Part shown: positions 24,601-35,840 of the stretch, piece by piece | How positions within the stretch are numbered: position 1 is the first letter of the stretch | Layout: the number at the start of each line of letters is the position of its first letter | Origin: Congeria kusceri | Lineage: Eukaryota > Mollusca > Bivalvia > Myida > Dreissenidae | Direction: 5' to 3' | Assembly (NCBI GenBank): GCA_027627225.1 | Contig: CM051024.1 | Span: forward strand, 79,425,204 to 79,489,203 | Length of the DNA stretch: 64,000 nucleotides | The notes under the pieces: model-generated | Seen by the model: only the letters and a program-made list of their open reading frames with translations | The model's database searches: none | Told to the model about the DNA's origin: nothing | Position numbers and translations under genes: made by a program

Positions 24601-27191
24601 TTATGAATTCCCCATTTATTGCAATTCGTGGGTTTGTGATTCTCCAGACGCTAATTGATGCGTGTGTATTAACACAGCTTTACCGCGCGCTATTATTAGA
24701 ATGATTAACCTGCTGGAGTTGTACTCGCTAAAATTAATTCACGGGGACGACAGTCGGTTACGGACTACAATAATATTTTTACACAATGATAAAATAATAG
24801 GAAATATAAGCCCAATCAAATTTGCTAAAATTGTTTTGCTTATTTATCAGAAAAATACCAGAAATTTAACACTTTATACTTTGTGCTTGCGAACTCAGCA
24901 GGCAACATTGTAAGTTGTGACTGACTGCCGTCCCCGTGAATTGTAGAATTGTAATTGCTATTTATAGAGCGCGCCGATTATGTAGGCTAAACAATATAGT
25001 TATTTCATTATGTGAATGAATATAACATTCTGATCATGACATACAATGAGTAAAATTGTTCATAATTATGTTCATTTCTAGAGTGTATGTCGAAGATATG
25101 TTTATAAATTTAATTTAACCGCTTAAGTAAACAATTATGTAAATTTGTAATCCCCCAAAGTATGCAACAGTTATTGGTATACGTTAAACCATTGTTTGAA
25201 GTTTGCATTCCCTAAAATAAGAAAATTTGCCCAATACTATTGGCATTCAATTTGTCCGCTGCATAATTATCGCAAGAAATCTAGGTCAAAAGTGATCTTA
25301 GACAGCTACGCCGAAAAACCGCATCGAAATCGGCCAAATATTCACGTTTTGGTAACATTTTATCGTGAAATTATCTGTAACCGATAGCTGGTGATGCCTC
25401 TGGCGTAAATCGGCACGTACATTAGTGTATATTCCGTTCGTACCAAGCGTTTTCGAACATAGACATTATTAAATAACTTTCGTAAATAAGAAACAGTTTT
25501 CAGTCGAATAAACGTCATTACGTTCATTATAACTAATGCCAATTTAAGATGTATAATAACTGAATTATATTATATGGACTGCGGCTTTAACGTGACAATA
25601 AAATATCTGACAGTGTACATTTAACGTGACAGTAAACAATTTTGCCCACGTGTACATTAACCTGACAGTAAACAATCTGGTACGTGGACATTAATCTGAC
25701 AGTAAACAATAGTAAACAATCTGACACGTGTATATTAACGTGACAGTAAGCAATAATCTGATACGTGTACATTAGCGTGACAATAAACAATCATACACGT
25801 GTACATTAACCAGGCAGTAATAATCTGACACTTGTAATTTAACGTGACAGTAAACAATCTGAAACGTGTATATTAACGTGACTGTAAATAATCTGACACG
25901 TGTACATTAACGTGACATTAAACAAATTGACACGAGTAAATTAACGTGACAGTAAACAATCAGTAATCAATCTACCACGTGTGCATTAACGTAATAGTAA
26001 CAATCTGACACGTGTACATTAAAGTGACATGAAACAATCTGGCATGTGTACATTAACGTGGCAGTAAACAATCTACCACGTGTAGATTAACGTGACAGTA
26101 ACAATCTGACACTTGTACATTAACGTTACAGTCACCATTCTGACACGTCTACATTAACGTGACAGTAACAATATGACACGTGTACATTAACGTGACAGTA
26201 AAAAATCTACCACTTTTAAATTAACGTGACGGTAAACAATCTAACACGTGTACATTGACGTCACAGTAAACAATCTGACACGTGTACATTAACGTAACTG
26301 TAAACAATATGACATGTGTACATTAACGTAATAGTAAACAATCTGACACGTGTGCATTAACGAGACAATAAAAAAACTGACACGTGTACATTAACGTGTG
26401 AGTAAACCGTCAGACACGTGTACATTAACGTTACAGTAAAAAAGTATGAAACGTGTAAATTAACATGATAGTAAAAAAATCTGCCATTTGTACATTAACG
26501 TGACAGTTAACAATTAGACACGTGTACGTTAACGTGAGAGTAAACCATATGACACGTGTACATTAACGTCACAGTAACAAAATGACACGTGTAAATTACC
26601 GTGACAGTAAAAAATATCTGTTACGTGTACATTAACGTGACAGTGAAGATACTGACACGTGTACATTTATCTGACAGTAAACTATCTGGTACTATCACGG
26701 ATATGTTAATGTTATATATCTTATCGATTGCTAGTTCTTCAAATTTAACGAAAAACCTTAACATATTTTCATATTTTAATTTATGAAAATATACATCGAC
26801 GAAGTATTCATGACTTGGTAAGAAACATAAGTGTAAAATGTTACTCTTGTAGTTTAGAATATTGTATCAGAACTAAAATATCATCATATTGTATTTTAAT
26901 GGCATAACAGTACTATTTATTTATACAGAACAAAAAGAGGGTTTATTGCTTGGGTAGATGAGCACCTCTTAATTATATAAATTGATTTATTTAACAAATT
27001 GCTTAACTCAAAAGTAAAATAAATTATTAAATTCTTACCCTTTTTAAATCAAAGTTTTGTTGAACGTTCACTTTCGGACAGCAACCAAAGTCGTTAATTT
27101 GCCCGAAACAAACTGGCAAAAAACACGCGCCAATGGACAACACAGTGATGATAGTATTCGTCCACATGTTGGTCTGTATTTCGCGCAACAT
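21502..27191 (-). CDS. Apolipoprotein-D-like lipocalin, six exons, with in-frame TAG
   Basis: Six minus-strand exons join in perfect phase: 27191-27039, 23893-23794, 23694-23655, 23308-23232, 22106-22011 and 21641-21502, about 201 codons, the usual length for ApoD-like lipocalins, which are secreted proteins that bind small hydrophobic ligands. Exon 1 gives a signal peptide (from MWTNTIITVLSIGACFLPVC) and the lipocalin lead-in CCPKVNVQQNFDLKR. Exon 2 has the family G-x-W signature (YMGRWYEQRRFF). Exon 4 has DPREPAKRFFP, exon 5 GNYWVLETDYY and YYVVWSC, and exon 6 YCWILTRRPEP and DQIRCPRR at the C-terminus. Exon 5 carries TAG between those two motifs, where neighbouring intronic copies of the exon have CAG. 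The gene is otherwise intact, so this may be a null allele, a very young pseudogene or a base error. A polyadenylation signal follows at 21432. Confidence 0.87.
22011..22106 (-). CDS. Lipocalin exon 5, with TAG at codon 15 of the exon
   Basis: The acceptor is gtactacag and the donor aatc|gtgagt. It reads QPLGNYWVLETDYY, then TAG, then YYVVWSCTQMSRFLNN. The phase matches both neighbours. Eight diverged copies of this acceptor and the first half of the exon lie directly upstream in the intron (22.15-22.99 kb). Confidence 0.83.
22150..22990 (-). repeat. Intronic array of lipocalin exon-5 acceptor copies
   Basis: Eight copies, near 22231, 22350, 22463, 22572, 22667, 22753, 22853 and 22962, each read on the minus strand as ctatacta(c/t)ag then gtcagcccctgggtaactac and tgggtgttggagac. 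This is the 3' splice site and the first 40-50 bases of the true exon 5. Units are separated by (acaaca)n and (tcatca)n runs of varying length. They lie wholly in intron 4 of the lipocalin gene. Confidence 0.9.
23232..23308 (-). CDS. Lipocalin exon 4
   Basis: The acceptor is tgctcacag and the donor cctg|gtatgt. It reads TGGYNSAIGQGVVVDPREPA then KRFFP, with the DPxEPAK block typical of this family. Confidence 0.85.
23349..23606. mobile_element. Short inverted-repeat element, family A
   Basis: Ends are aggcgtgtcgtgg and its inverse ccacgacac. Inside are two hairpins of the type ggattagcctgtgcggac / gcacaggctaatcc, and gtattttctgtttcaaggaa in the middle. It sits in lipocalin intron 3. Sister copies lie at 42.95, 44.02 and 53.82 kb. 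Confidence 0.85.
23655..23694 (-). CDS. Lipocalin micro-exon 3 (40 nt)
   Basis: The acceptor is ctgttag and the donor gattt|gtaagt, a strong match. In the required phase it reads NCPSKHVQLRED. Joined to exon 4 this gives VQLREDLTGGYNSAIGQG, which lines up with the strand C-D region of ApoD-type proteins. Without it the protein would lack this strand. Confidence 0.65.
23794..23893 (-). CDS. Lipocalin exon 2, G-x-W motif
   Basis: The acceptor is gttttcag. It reads YMGRWYEQRRFFAEFQAGIT then YSTADYTLQNQTD. The donor (gact|gtattg) is weak. It was chosen because it is the only one in phase with the 40-base exon 3. Confidence 0.8.
24163..25199. repeat. Left arm of a roughly 1-kb inverted repeat
   Basis: Read forward, it matches the reverse complement of 32781-34070. 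Shared landmarks are aaacaagaaatgtcttta, agacaatcggcgt, ggaccccagatttttcgg, tttgtgattctc near gctattattaga, and gcaacagttattggtatacg at the inner end. Identity looks like about 80%. The arm holds three copies of a 41-bp ggaccccagattttt motif and lies in lipocalin intron 1. Confidence 0.85.
24738..24942. mobile_element. About 200-bp inverted-repeat insertion inside the left arm
   Basis: Ends are aattcacggggacgacagtc and gactgccgtccccgtgaatt, inverted with one mismatch. It is absent from the right arm, so it probably entered after the arms were duplicated. Confidence 0.75.
25575..26695. repeat. 34-bp satellite, about 33 copies, each with CACGTG
   Basis: The unit is acattaacgtgacagtaaac then aatctgacacgtgt, with 33- and 35-bp variants and about 10-20% divergence. 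Most units keep the palindrome CACGTG. It lies in intron 1 of the lipocalin gene. Short open frames across it are repeat artefacts. Confidence 0.95.
27039..27191 (-). CDS. Lipocalin exon 1, signal peptide
   Basis: Two in-frame ATGs exist, at 27191 and 27167. The second gives a more typical signal peptide (MWTNTIITVLSIGACFLPVC). The mature start is near GQINDFGCCPKV. The donor is agg|gtaaga and the exon ends in phase 0. Confidence 0.82.
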
Positions 27192-28729
27192 TTTCATCAA
27201 CTGTTTCCTTATACAATCAACTAATTGCTGTAGATGAAAAAAACGTGTGTTTGCAAGATGTCAGCATAAGTTGCGTAACCATAATTAAGTCGGCTGCCCT
27301 TTAATCGTTTCATACAGTCGGTTACATGATAAATACGGCGCCCGCTCATTATTGTTAGGTCATGTAAGCATTTAATTGACAATCCCATATTTCACCGATT
27401 AGTCATTTCATGATATGCATGTAGCTAAAATGTTCGTCCGGATCAGGGGGATTCTCTCCAAATGACCCAAATGACCCAAATGACCATTGCACGCTTTCCT
27501 CAGATGTGTTCGTTTTGTAACGAGGAATGTTGCAAGAAACGCGGGGCGCGTGCATTTTCTAGGCTCAATCTAGAGTCCCACTGTCTTGTTATGCACGGTC
27601 GGAAATACTTATATTATATATCGATATACATAAAGTGCCAACTACTAAAGATAGTTTAATGGCAGTTGCTGCCTTCTCGTGTTCTACCCTCGGTATACTT
27701 ACTGCACATGGTTTTATGTCTCTTTTTGGAATACAAATGTACTATTTAAATGCATTTAGTGAGATAGAGTGAAGCGGGGTCTCAAAATTGCAACCTCAGT
27801 CATTGTTGCCGAACACCATACACGCGTAATGTCAAACTCTATTTGCAGTAATCACCCTTGATTTGCTGCGAACGTCATCCGTGTCATTGCCGCAACAAAC
27901 ACCAGCCTAAGCCAATGATAAGTTTTTGGCCGTCGGTTGTCTTGCTTCGCGGCGACGTACGACGTCAACAGCTTTCTTTTTTCTGTCTGTGTTTATCTTC
28001 TTTTTTATCTTTTCTAAAATCGCTCGGTGGAAAGTAACAAACTGTAGTCATAATTTTATTGTGTGGTTCTTTTTATCACGTTAGTAAACTATGGTACTAT
28101 GTTTTTAATTGACAAATCTATTAAATCCAACCGGATAAAGAAATATGCGTTTTTCTTATAAATTTTGGCGTTTTATTATACTTAATGATACGTATCGTTT
28201 TAAAAGCAAATCGAGACCGATTCATTTTACCACGTGGTCAACACAGTCGTCTCTCGAAGGAATGTAAACACGTCTCAGTGAGGAACATATACGTGCTGCC
28301 TTTCAGAAAAACTTTTCGTTACACGCTTCAGCCCCCAGTGCATTTGGACAGCTTATTCTGTTTGATCTTAAACACTTTAACTCGTTCTTTGGCAATTCTT
28401 TCAAAGTAAAACATTAACAACAACAACAACAAATGCATCCATTTCTATAAAGTATTTTATAATAATTACTAATATCGAATCAACTTTGTCATACCGCAGA
28501 GACGGTTTTCCATATCAGGACAAACGTAGCGTTTGTGATTGAAACGAGCACGTGATTTTGGAATAAACATTAAACTAAACAAGCGTTGACGCAAATTGAT
28601 AACTTTACGTCACCTTGTATTGCAGTCTTCAATGTATCAACTTTGAGACAAACCTCCTGTCAATTTTCAGTTTATTAATAATAAATTATGTCTACAAAAT
28701 TTCATTACTCCTGGAAATAATATTTATTG
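27192..28729. other. Upstream flank of the lipocalin gene, no gene seen
   Basis: It should hold the lipocalin promoter. I see no convincing TATA box near 27.2 kb. A short atgacccaa triplication lies at 27461-27485. No exon is recognised. Confidence 0.4.
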
Positions 28730-29035
28730 AAATCATCATCAGCAGCAGCAGCAGCACCGTCATCGTTGTTATCATCGTCATCATCATTATTATCATCACA
28801 ATCATTATCACAATAATAATAATCATCATCATCGTTATTATCATTATCATCATCTACAACAGCAGCAGCAGCAGCATTATCATCATCTTCGTCATCGTCG
28901 TCGTAGTCATCACCATCATCATCATCTCATCATAATCGTCTTCATTTTAATCACCATTATCATCATTACAAAAATTATCTTCCTCATCAACGCCATCGCT
29001 AACATCCTCATCGTCACCACTACCATCATCATGCA
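28730..29035. repeat. (ATC)n / (AGC)n microsatellite
   Basis: Interrupted runs of atc, atc-gtc and agc triplets. The overlapping open frame rich in I, V and S is an artefact. Confidence 0.95.
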
Positions 29036-30196
29036 GCATGCATCATCATCGTCTCCGCCGTAAACATTATTTAACTCGGCCCAAAGATCGACAACATAAA
29101 TACATTAACACGATATAGTTACATAAGCACTCTGATGGATAAGCTCTTAAAGTTATTCACACGTCAGGACGATAAACACGTGTTGGGATGCATGCCACCA
29201 AATTTATCATTGGCGCAAATAATTTATAAATAATTTTCATTGATGCGTGCATTCTGCTAAACACCTTGGTAGTTTAAGTTTTTGTAACCAAATTAAATCT
29301 CCTACATGTAGCACCCAAACCTTTGTTACAGAATCATTTAGCTTATTCGCTGCTTTTACAAGTGCATAACAAAGCATTACAATGTGTCCACCATCTATGT
29401 TTATGCAATCTAGGTTGAAGTGTAATGTGTCGAAATTAAAGTTTAGTGATTTGCAAAATCACTAAATCAGTGTTAATATGAATGAATGTTCTTTGTTTTT
29501 TGGTGGGTTGACTATATCTAGTTTATTGAATAACCTTAATGTTATTCAACACCATATCGCTAACATCCTTAATGTTTGTATTTTGTGGCTTTTGAAGATA
29601 TATGGCATACATGGAGAATTAATATTATTTCTGAAACCAAGAAGTTCGCCTTTTGCATAGCGTCGCCTTGTATCGTTGAAGCACACTGCCTTTATTAGTT
29701 ACGAAACCTCATGGTCATGACCATACACCTCACAGTGGTCTGAGTAATCCCCCAAAGGGAGATCACTGTGCGAAGTTTGGGTCATGACAAAAACGATATG
29801 CTTCATATAGCCTTAATTGGCTTAAAGCTGGCATCAGCCTTGGTTTTTACTAAACAGGAAGACAACAGAAAATTTCCGAGGTAAATAGTTTTATTTGTTA
29901 AAATATGTTTTTGATAATACATATTGCATGAAAACAAGTACACGCGATCACCATTTAGTAGAACGCAGCCTGTGAAAATAATTTCGGTTATATAAATATT
30001 AAAGTGCGCAAAGGTGGTGCGCAAATCCATGGTTACTTAAAGTGATTAGCTACGTCTATCATTGGGGAAGTTTGCGACACATGTGCTACCACGTGTAACG
30101 GCGGATTTACATAATTATAAATAATAGGTTATAGGTTATTAACCTACATATTGGCTGTGTGTGTATTTCGAAGTTTGTATGAGGTTCCTCCGCGCC
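29036..30196. other. No gene or clear repeat seen
   Basis: A+T-rich. One small imperfect hairpin (cacagtggtct / agatcactgtg) lies near 29731-29771. Confidence 0.4.
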
Positions 30197-30424
30197 GAAG
30201 CTGCATTATGTGAGGACCCGGGGTGCGTCCCAGTATCCCTGGCTAATTTACTTGAAGCTGCATTATGTGAGGACCCGGGGTGCGTCCCAGTATCCCTGGC
30301 TAATTTACTTGAAGCTGCATTATGTGAGGACCCGGGGTGCGTCCCAGTATCCCTGGCTAATTTACTTGAAGCTGCATTATGTGAGGACCCGGGGTGCGTC
30401 CCAGTATCCCTGGCTAATTTACTT
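30197..30424. repeat. 57-bp tandem repeat, four identical copies
   Basis: Copies start at 30197, 30254, 30311 and 30368 and are identical as far as I can read. 57 is a multiple of three, so two forward frames stay open, one giving a 19-residue repeat beginning EAALCEDPGCVPVSLANLL. Coding use is doubtful: no splice sites or family fit. Confidence 0.92.
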
Positions 30425-30564
30425 CAAGAGACGCATCGAAGTTGGGATGACATTTGAATCATTGCTGCCATTTCCAGCTATTTAATTTTTACTAAAATAT
30501 CTTTAATTTTGGTGTGGTCTTGTGATGTGTGTGTGTGGGGGGGGGGGGGCGGAATAGGAGTGCC

Positions 30565-30690
30565 CGGATGAAACCCCACCTAGTTGGGATGGTGACCACC
30601 ATCCAAACTCACATGCGCCGGGTGTGAATTGAACCCGGGCAGCCTAGGTGAGAAGCGAGTGCGCCAAGTACTGCGCTAACCGGATAGTTT
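30565..30690 (-). mobile_element. tRNA-derived SINE head, minus strand
   Basis: On the minus strand an A-box-like ttagcgcagtacttgg and a B-box-like gggttcaattc lie about 25 bases apart. It abuts the 3' end of the LINE at 30.69 kb. Confidence 0.65.
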
Positions 30691-32790
30691 AGTTTAAACA
30701 TATTTATTTCTCTTGTACAACGAGCAAATATACAAATAGATGCACAATGCAATAAGAAGAAGAAAAGGATTGAAACGAAAGAATTAAATTCTTATATGGT
30801 TTCTCTCCTTGAAATAGTTTTTACACATATAGATGGCAAGGTTTTATAGAACAAACAACAAGCATTGAAGCCAGATAAAGATGTATATGTTATAGGTATT
30901 CTAAGTTTTAGAAAGACAAACGAGTGAGGCGAGAAAAAAACAAAAAACAAACAAACAAACAAAAAGAAAAGAAAAAAAAGAATAAAAAACAAAACAAGGA
31001 GTGGAGGACTGGTGATGCACGGAATAAATAAACAGCTGACAACTGAATCGGAATCGGATTGTTAAGAAAATCGTCGGGTTTCGCTTAAATACTCTTGGAC
31101 GTGAAGAAATATGGTGGAATTTACATTGTCGTCTAGATTTATATTGCCGAATAATATTACATTGAGGTCTACGTTGCGACTTATTCTATAAATATTGTTA
31201 ATTAATTTAGCTCGTATTGTGTTAAAATATGGGCACATAAAAAAGAAGTGATGATTCGATTCAATATCACCACAGGAACACAGTGGAGAAGCAACGACAT
31301 GTTTTACATAGAGATGTTCATGTAGCGAACTTGAATTGGTTCTTAGCCTCGTATGAAGTATTTGTAGATAGCGCTTACCGACATAATAGTACGTAGGGTT
31401 CTTGACTACGTTTCGGTTAAGATTGTATTTAAAGATATTGAATGAGTCGCTATTTTTTACTAATTCTGGTAAACTATTCCATTTTCTAATAACTGCGGGT
31501 AAGAACGAATTATAATAAAGAGTAGATCTAGTTTCTGATGTACGAAGATCATTAGCGTTTCGAAGATTATACCTAGAAACAGAACCAATATGTTCAGGTA
31601 CCAGCTCCATCAAATACTGTGGTGTAAGTAAATTTTGCATTTTGTAAAATAATATAAGTTGATGTTTATCGCGTCGATCTTGCAAAGGTTCCCATTTAAT
31701 TTCGTTATGTAATTCTGATAGGGAAACTAATTTTGATGATCCGCATGCAATTCGTGCCGCTTCGTTTTGAATTTTGTCTAATTCGTGTTTTTCTGCCTGG
31801 GTACAATTATCCCATATTACATCTGAGTATTCTAATAAGGGGCGTATAAACGATGTATAAATTATTTCGAGCGATTTTCGGTCAAGTTTGAATCTCAATT
31901 TGCGCATAATATTAATTCTACTCCAGGCTTTGTCTGTTATATATTTAATATGCATGTGCCATTTGCAATCGTTCGAAAGAATAACTCCGAGATGTTTATG
32001 AGAACTGACATCTAGTATATTTGTGGAGAGCATTGTAAAGTGATATTGATTCGGTTGTTGTTTTCTTGAGAAAGTTATTGTTTCTGACTTGGAGGGGTTA
32101 AATGCAACATGCCATTTTAGAGCCCAGTTAGATATTTTGACGATGTCGTTTTGTAATATTGCATTTGAGGTGTTAGGGTCATCTATAATTATGTATAAGG
32201 ATGTGTCGTCAGCAAGAAGGCGAATATTACTTTGGATATCATTAACAATATCGTTTATAAAGATTAAAAATAATAAGGGCCCTAATATAGAGCCCTGGGG
32301 GACACCAGCTTCAAGTGTGGCCCAGTTAGAGCATGCGCCTGGGAGCACTACGCGTTGGCGTCTTCCATGTAGGTAGTTTACAAACCAAGAATGTAACTTT
32401 CCGCGAATGCCAATAGCTTGGAGTTTGAGTAACAGACCTTGGTGCCAGACCTTGTCAAAGGCCTTACTGAAAAAAAGACAGCTTTAACCTCTAGCCCATT
32501 GTCAAGGGCTTTGCAGAACGTATCGTATATATAGGTAAGTTGATTAGTGGTAGAGACACCCGGCAAGAACCCGGACTGAAATGAGGTAAGTATTCTATTA
32601 TCAATGAGATGGTTATAAACATGTTTAAATATTATTTTTTCAAAAACTTTTTCCATTGTATTAAGCAGCGAAATTGGTCGATAGTTACTTACTACTTTTG
32701 GATCACCCTTTTTAAAAACTGCACTGACATTAGCTTCTTTCCAACAGCTGGGCAATATACATTTGTTGAGCGAGAAATTAAAACAATAGT
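30691..32790 (-). mobile_element. 5'-truncated non-LTR retrotransposon with reverse transcriptase
   Basis: Two minus-strand frames make one reverse transcriptase. 32755-32378 holds ANVSAVFKKGDPKVVSNYRP and FQSGFLPG. 32348-31062 (428 codons) holds GVPQGSILGPLLFLIFINDI, the catalytic LADD (RLLADDTSLY), the thumb region and a C-terminal cysteine/histidine motif (SPLCSCGDIESNHHFFFMCP). A one-base frameshift near 32460 breaks the frame between them. No endonuclease domain is present; the copy begins at 32.78 kb, just where the right inverted-repeat arm ends, as expected of 5'-truncated LINE insertion. The layout fits the Jockey/I group of LINEs. It is inactive. Confidence 0.93.
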
Positions 32791-34070
32791 TTAACGTATA
32801 CCAATAACTGTTGCATACTTCTGAGGATTAAAAATTTACATAATTGTTTACATAAGTTTTACATAAGCGGTTGAAATGAAGTTATAAACATATCATCGAC
32901 ATATACTCTAGAACTGAGGCTAATTATGAAGCGTATTTTCTCATTGTATGCCATAAACAGAATGCTATATTCATTCACGTAACGAAATAACTATTTTGTT
33001 TAGCCTACATTTATATAAGCGCTACGCTCTATAAATAGCAAGTTCTTCACATTCCAGAAACAGTAGTGTCATTCTAAAAATAGCGCGCGTATCTAGAAAC
33101 AGTGTATAGCTGTGTTAATATACTCGTACATGCATCAATAATAGCGTTCAGAGAATCATAAACCTAAAAATTTAAATAAATGGGAAATTTATATTTCTAA
33201 ACTTACTGTTAATTTGAATTAAAATTGTGGTTACGATTTATAAACGATTATTTATAATTGCATTTGTCTATCAACTTCTCCAGTAGATATTATTTAATCT
33301 GTAAAAAGATGCTACATTTTCAATAGATAAAATCTTATGAAAGAAGATTCGGAATACGTCGAATTGTTATTCGCGTAGCATGAATACACAATTTGCAGTA
33401 CTAATTATACACAGGAACCCTTGAACTATCATATTTCTACTGATATAATTTAAAATCGTCATAGTCTGATGAATTTTTATGTTTGCGTTATCAAAAATAA
33501 AGTCTTAACATTTCAAAAATCGCTGAATGTTCCATGACTATTGCTTTTTATTGGAATACACATTATAAATGCTTAGACTTCAAATCGTTATTATATTAGA
33601 TAACTTACATGAATGGTATATTACCGGTACTATAAATAACTATATAGACTCGTCTGATACATAATAACTTTAATTCATTCCGGAAATTATTTTCTTACAT
33701 TGTTAAATCGGCTTGACAAATTCAGATAACAATTATGTTAACCTAAATTATTTTGGTTATTCATATATCACTGGTGGAAACATGGAGCTGTATGATTTGT
33801 TTATTCACAGCATAGATATTAATGATAATTTTATTGAATTTTTAAATTAATAAATTTATCGCAAATTAACTTTTGAGTCCGAAAAGTTTTCTTATAGTGT
33901 CCGAAAAATCTGGGGTCCAATAAGTCTCCTAATATTGGTGGGGACCAAAATATCTGGGGTCTGAGAAGTCACGTAACCGATCATTTTGGCCGTCTGTTTA
34001 GGTAATTTTTAAATGATATCTCAATATTAATTTCAACGCCGATTGTCTTTTTTAAAGACATTTCTTGTTT
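32781..34070. repeat. Right arm of the inverted repeat
   Basis: It is the reverse-complement partner of 24163-25199. It lacks the 24.74-kb insertion but has about 430 extra bases (about 33.20-33.63 kb) in the middle. The outer end is gacatttcttgttt and the inner end taacgtataccaataactgt. Confidence 0.85.
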
Positions 34071-34214
34071 AGACTGTCACGAGGTCTTTCGGGGTAGGAG
34101 ACCAATGTTTCGCTTACTCAAAATGTTAATTATGTATACAGACATTTCCCATTGCGCTTCAGTATTTTATTAAATTGATTAAATGCACTTGTCAGTAACG
34201 TTTGTGCGATGCTA

Positions 34215-34680
34215 ATGTTGATGTTGGTTATGATGTTTATGGTGGTATGATGGTGGTACTTGCAATTGTAGTATGATGATGATGATGGTGATGATGATGA
34301 GGAGGAGGAGGAGGAAGGAGATGGGCGGAAGGTGGAGGAGGAGGAGAAGGATAAACATGACAACGACGACGATTGCGACGATGATAATGATGATAATGAT
34401 GATGATGATGAGGAGGAGGAGGACGACGACGACGATGATGATGATGATGACGATGTTGCTGCTGCTGCTGATGCTGCTGCTGCTGCTGATCATGATAGTG
34501 AAGCTGATGGTGATATTGATGATGAGGAGGAAAAGGAGAAGGAGGAGGGAGACGGGATGATGATGATGAGGAGGAGGAGGATGACGACGACAACGATAGC
34601 GACGATAATAATGATGATGAGAAGGAGGAGGAGCAGGAGGAGGAGGAGGATTGTGATAATGACGATGATGAAAACTATTT
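34215..34680. repeat. (GAT)n/(GAG)n/(GCT)n microsatellite
   Basis: Long interrupted triplet runs. All overlapping open frames in both strands are low-complexity artefacts (poly-D, poly-R, poly-S, poly-H). Confidence 0.97.
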
Positions 34681-35527
34681 ATGATGGTGGCGTTGTTGAT
34701 ACTGTTGACAAGTTTTCGTGTGTTTTTGTTGTTGTTGTTGTTTTTTCTTTGTGGAAGAAGGCTATGCTACGATATTTAATTACGATAAATATTTATGACG
34801 ATACTATCAGTGGTTAGATATCATTCAGCTATAAATACATTACGGAATGTTCTTATTAGTGTACTAAATTGGACTGATAAAATAGGGCTAATCATTCAAC
34901 AATTTGTGACAAAGTACAACACGCGTTCTTGACCTGCTATAGGAGGCAGAATTACCGGTACTACTTGATGACGTCATAACGAACACTCGATCAACGGACA
35001 TCAGAAGTCGATCCTACCTATAAAAATTGTTTTCAAACAAGTATATTCAACAGAGTTTAATGTCTGTAATATTTTGTACAATGTGTGCTTACTCCAAATT
35101 TATAAATATAAGTTTCGTTGTGTACCACTTTTGATAGGGCAGGATGTCAATTGAAGCTGTTGCTCTCTTGGAAAAGAAAATACTCCAATACCAAATCGCC
35201 CCAAGAACTGCGGAGTTATGGCTCTTGAACTTTCTAAAATTGGTCTTTTTAGCCGTTTCCGCTCTCTGTGTCCAACAGTTTCCCATCTACACCTAACTAT
35301 ATATTTTAACGATTGGTTTCCGATTGGCGGGGCGGGGGGGGGGACTACCTGTTTTACAACAGCTCTTCACCTTTGAACTGTCTATATAATTGTTGAAAGA
35401 AAAACACATTTTCAAGGGACTTGTTCACAGATTTTTTCGTATTTTCGAAAAATGTCATTTAATATATTATATGCAAAAACTTAAGCAGTTGGACCCACCA
35501 AAAACAAATATATAGACAGAAAAAATG
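34681..35527. other. No gene seen; short G run at 35.33 kb
   Basis: A+T-rich with a G-rich spot (ggcggggcgggggggggac). A short open frame at 35089-35286 on the minus strand has no support. Confidence 0.4.
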
Positions 35528-35600
35528 CATAACCCAGGATTTGAACCACGTCCGCCGGGATCAAAATTCTGCGCGATTACCGATCGGCTATTCTGAATTA
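35528..35600 (-). mobile_element. tRNA-like SINE head or tRNA pseudogene, minus strand
   Basis: On the minus strand tagccgatcggtaatcgcgc is followed by gtggttcaaatcctgggtta, that is A-box-like and B-box-like (GGTTCAAATCC) motifs at tRNA spacing. It lacks a matching acceptor stem, so it is not called a functional tRNA. Confidence 0.5.
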
Positions 35601-35840
35601 AAAACATGTTATTGAATTTTAAACGCTATATAAGTAATGCACGTGTTTCCAAGAATACCGATGATTACAAACGCTTTATAATTTTATCCATTTTAATTGA
35701 TGAGTTTTCATCAACGACACTATATTTCCAATATCCTTCTTTGCCAGTAGTGTTTTTATGCTTGTTTATATATTGTGTTTTTTCTTTTGGGGATCTATTA
35801 CAAAAAAAAAAGAAAATTGTCAATTTGCCAATTTGTGACC

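Noticed and set aside
25587..25790. Minus-strand frame in the 34-bp satellite
   Set aside because: Repeat artefact.
24163..34070. Polinton/Maverick-type giant transposon suggested by long inverted ends
   Set aside because: No integrase, polymerase B, ATPase or capsid-like gene lies between the arms; contents are a lipocalin exon, satellites and a LINE.
34212..34817. Overlapping low-complexity frames (poly-D/E, poly-R, poly-S/H)
   Set aside because: Triplet microsatellite read in six frames.
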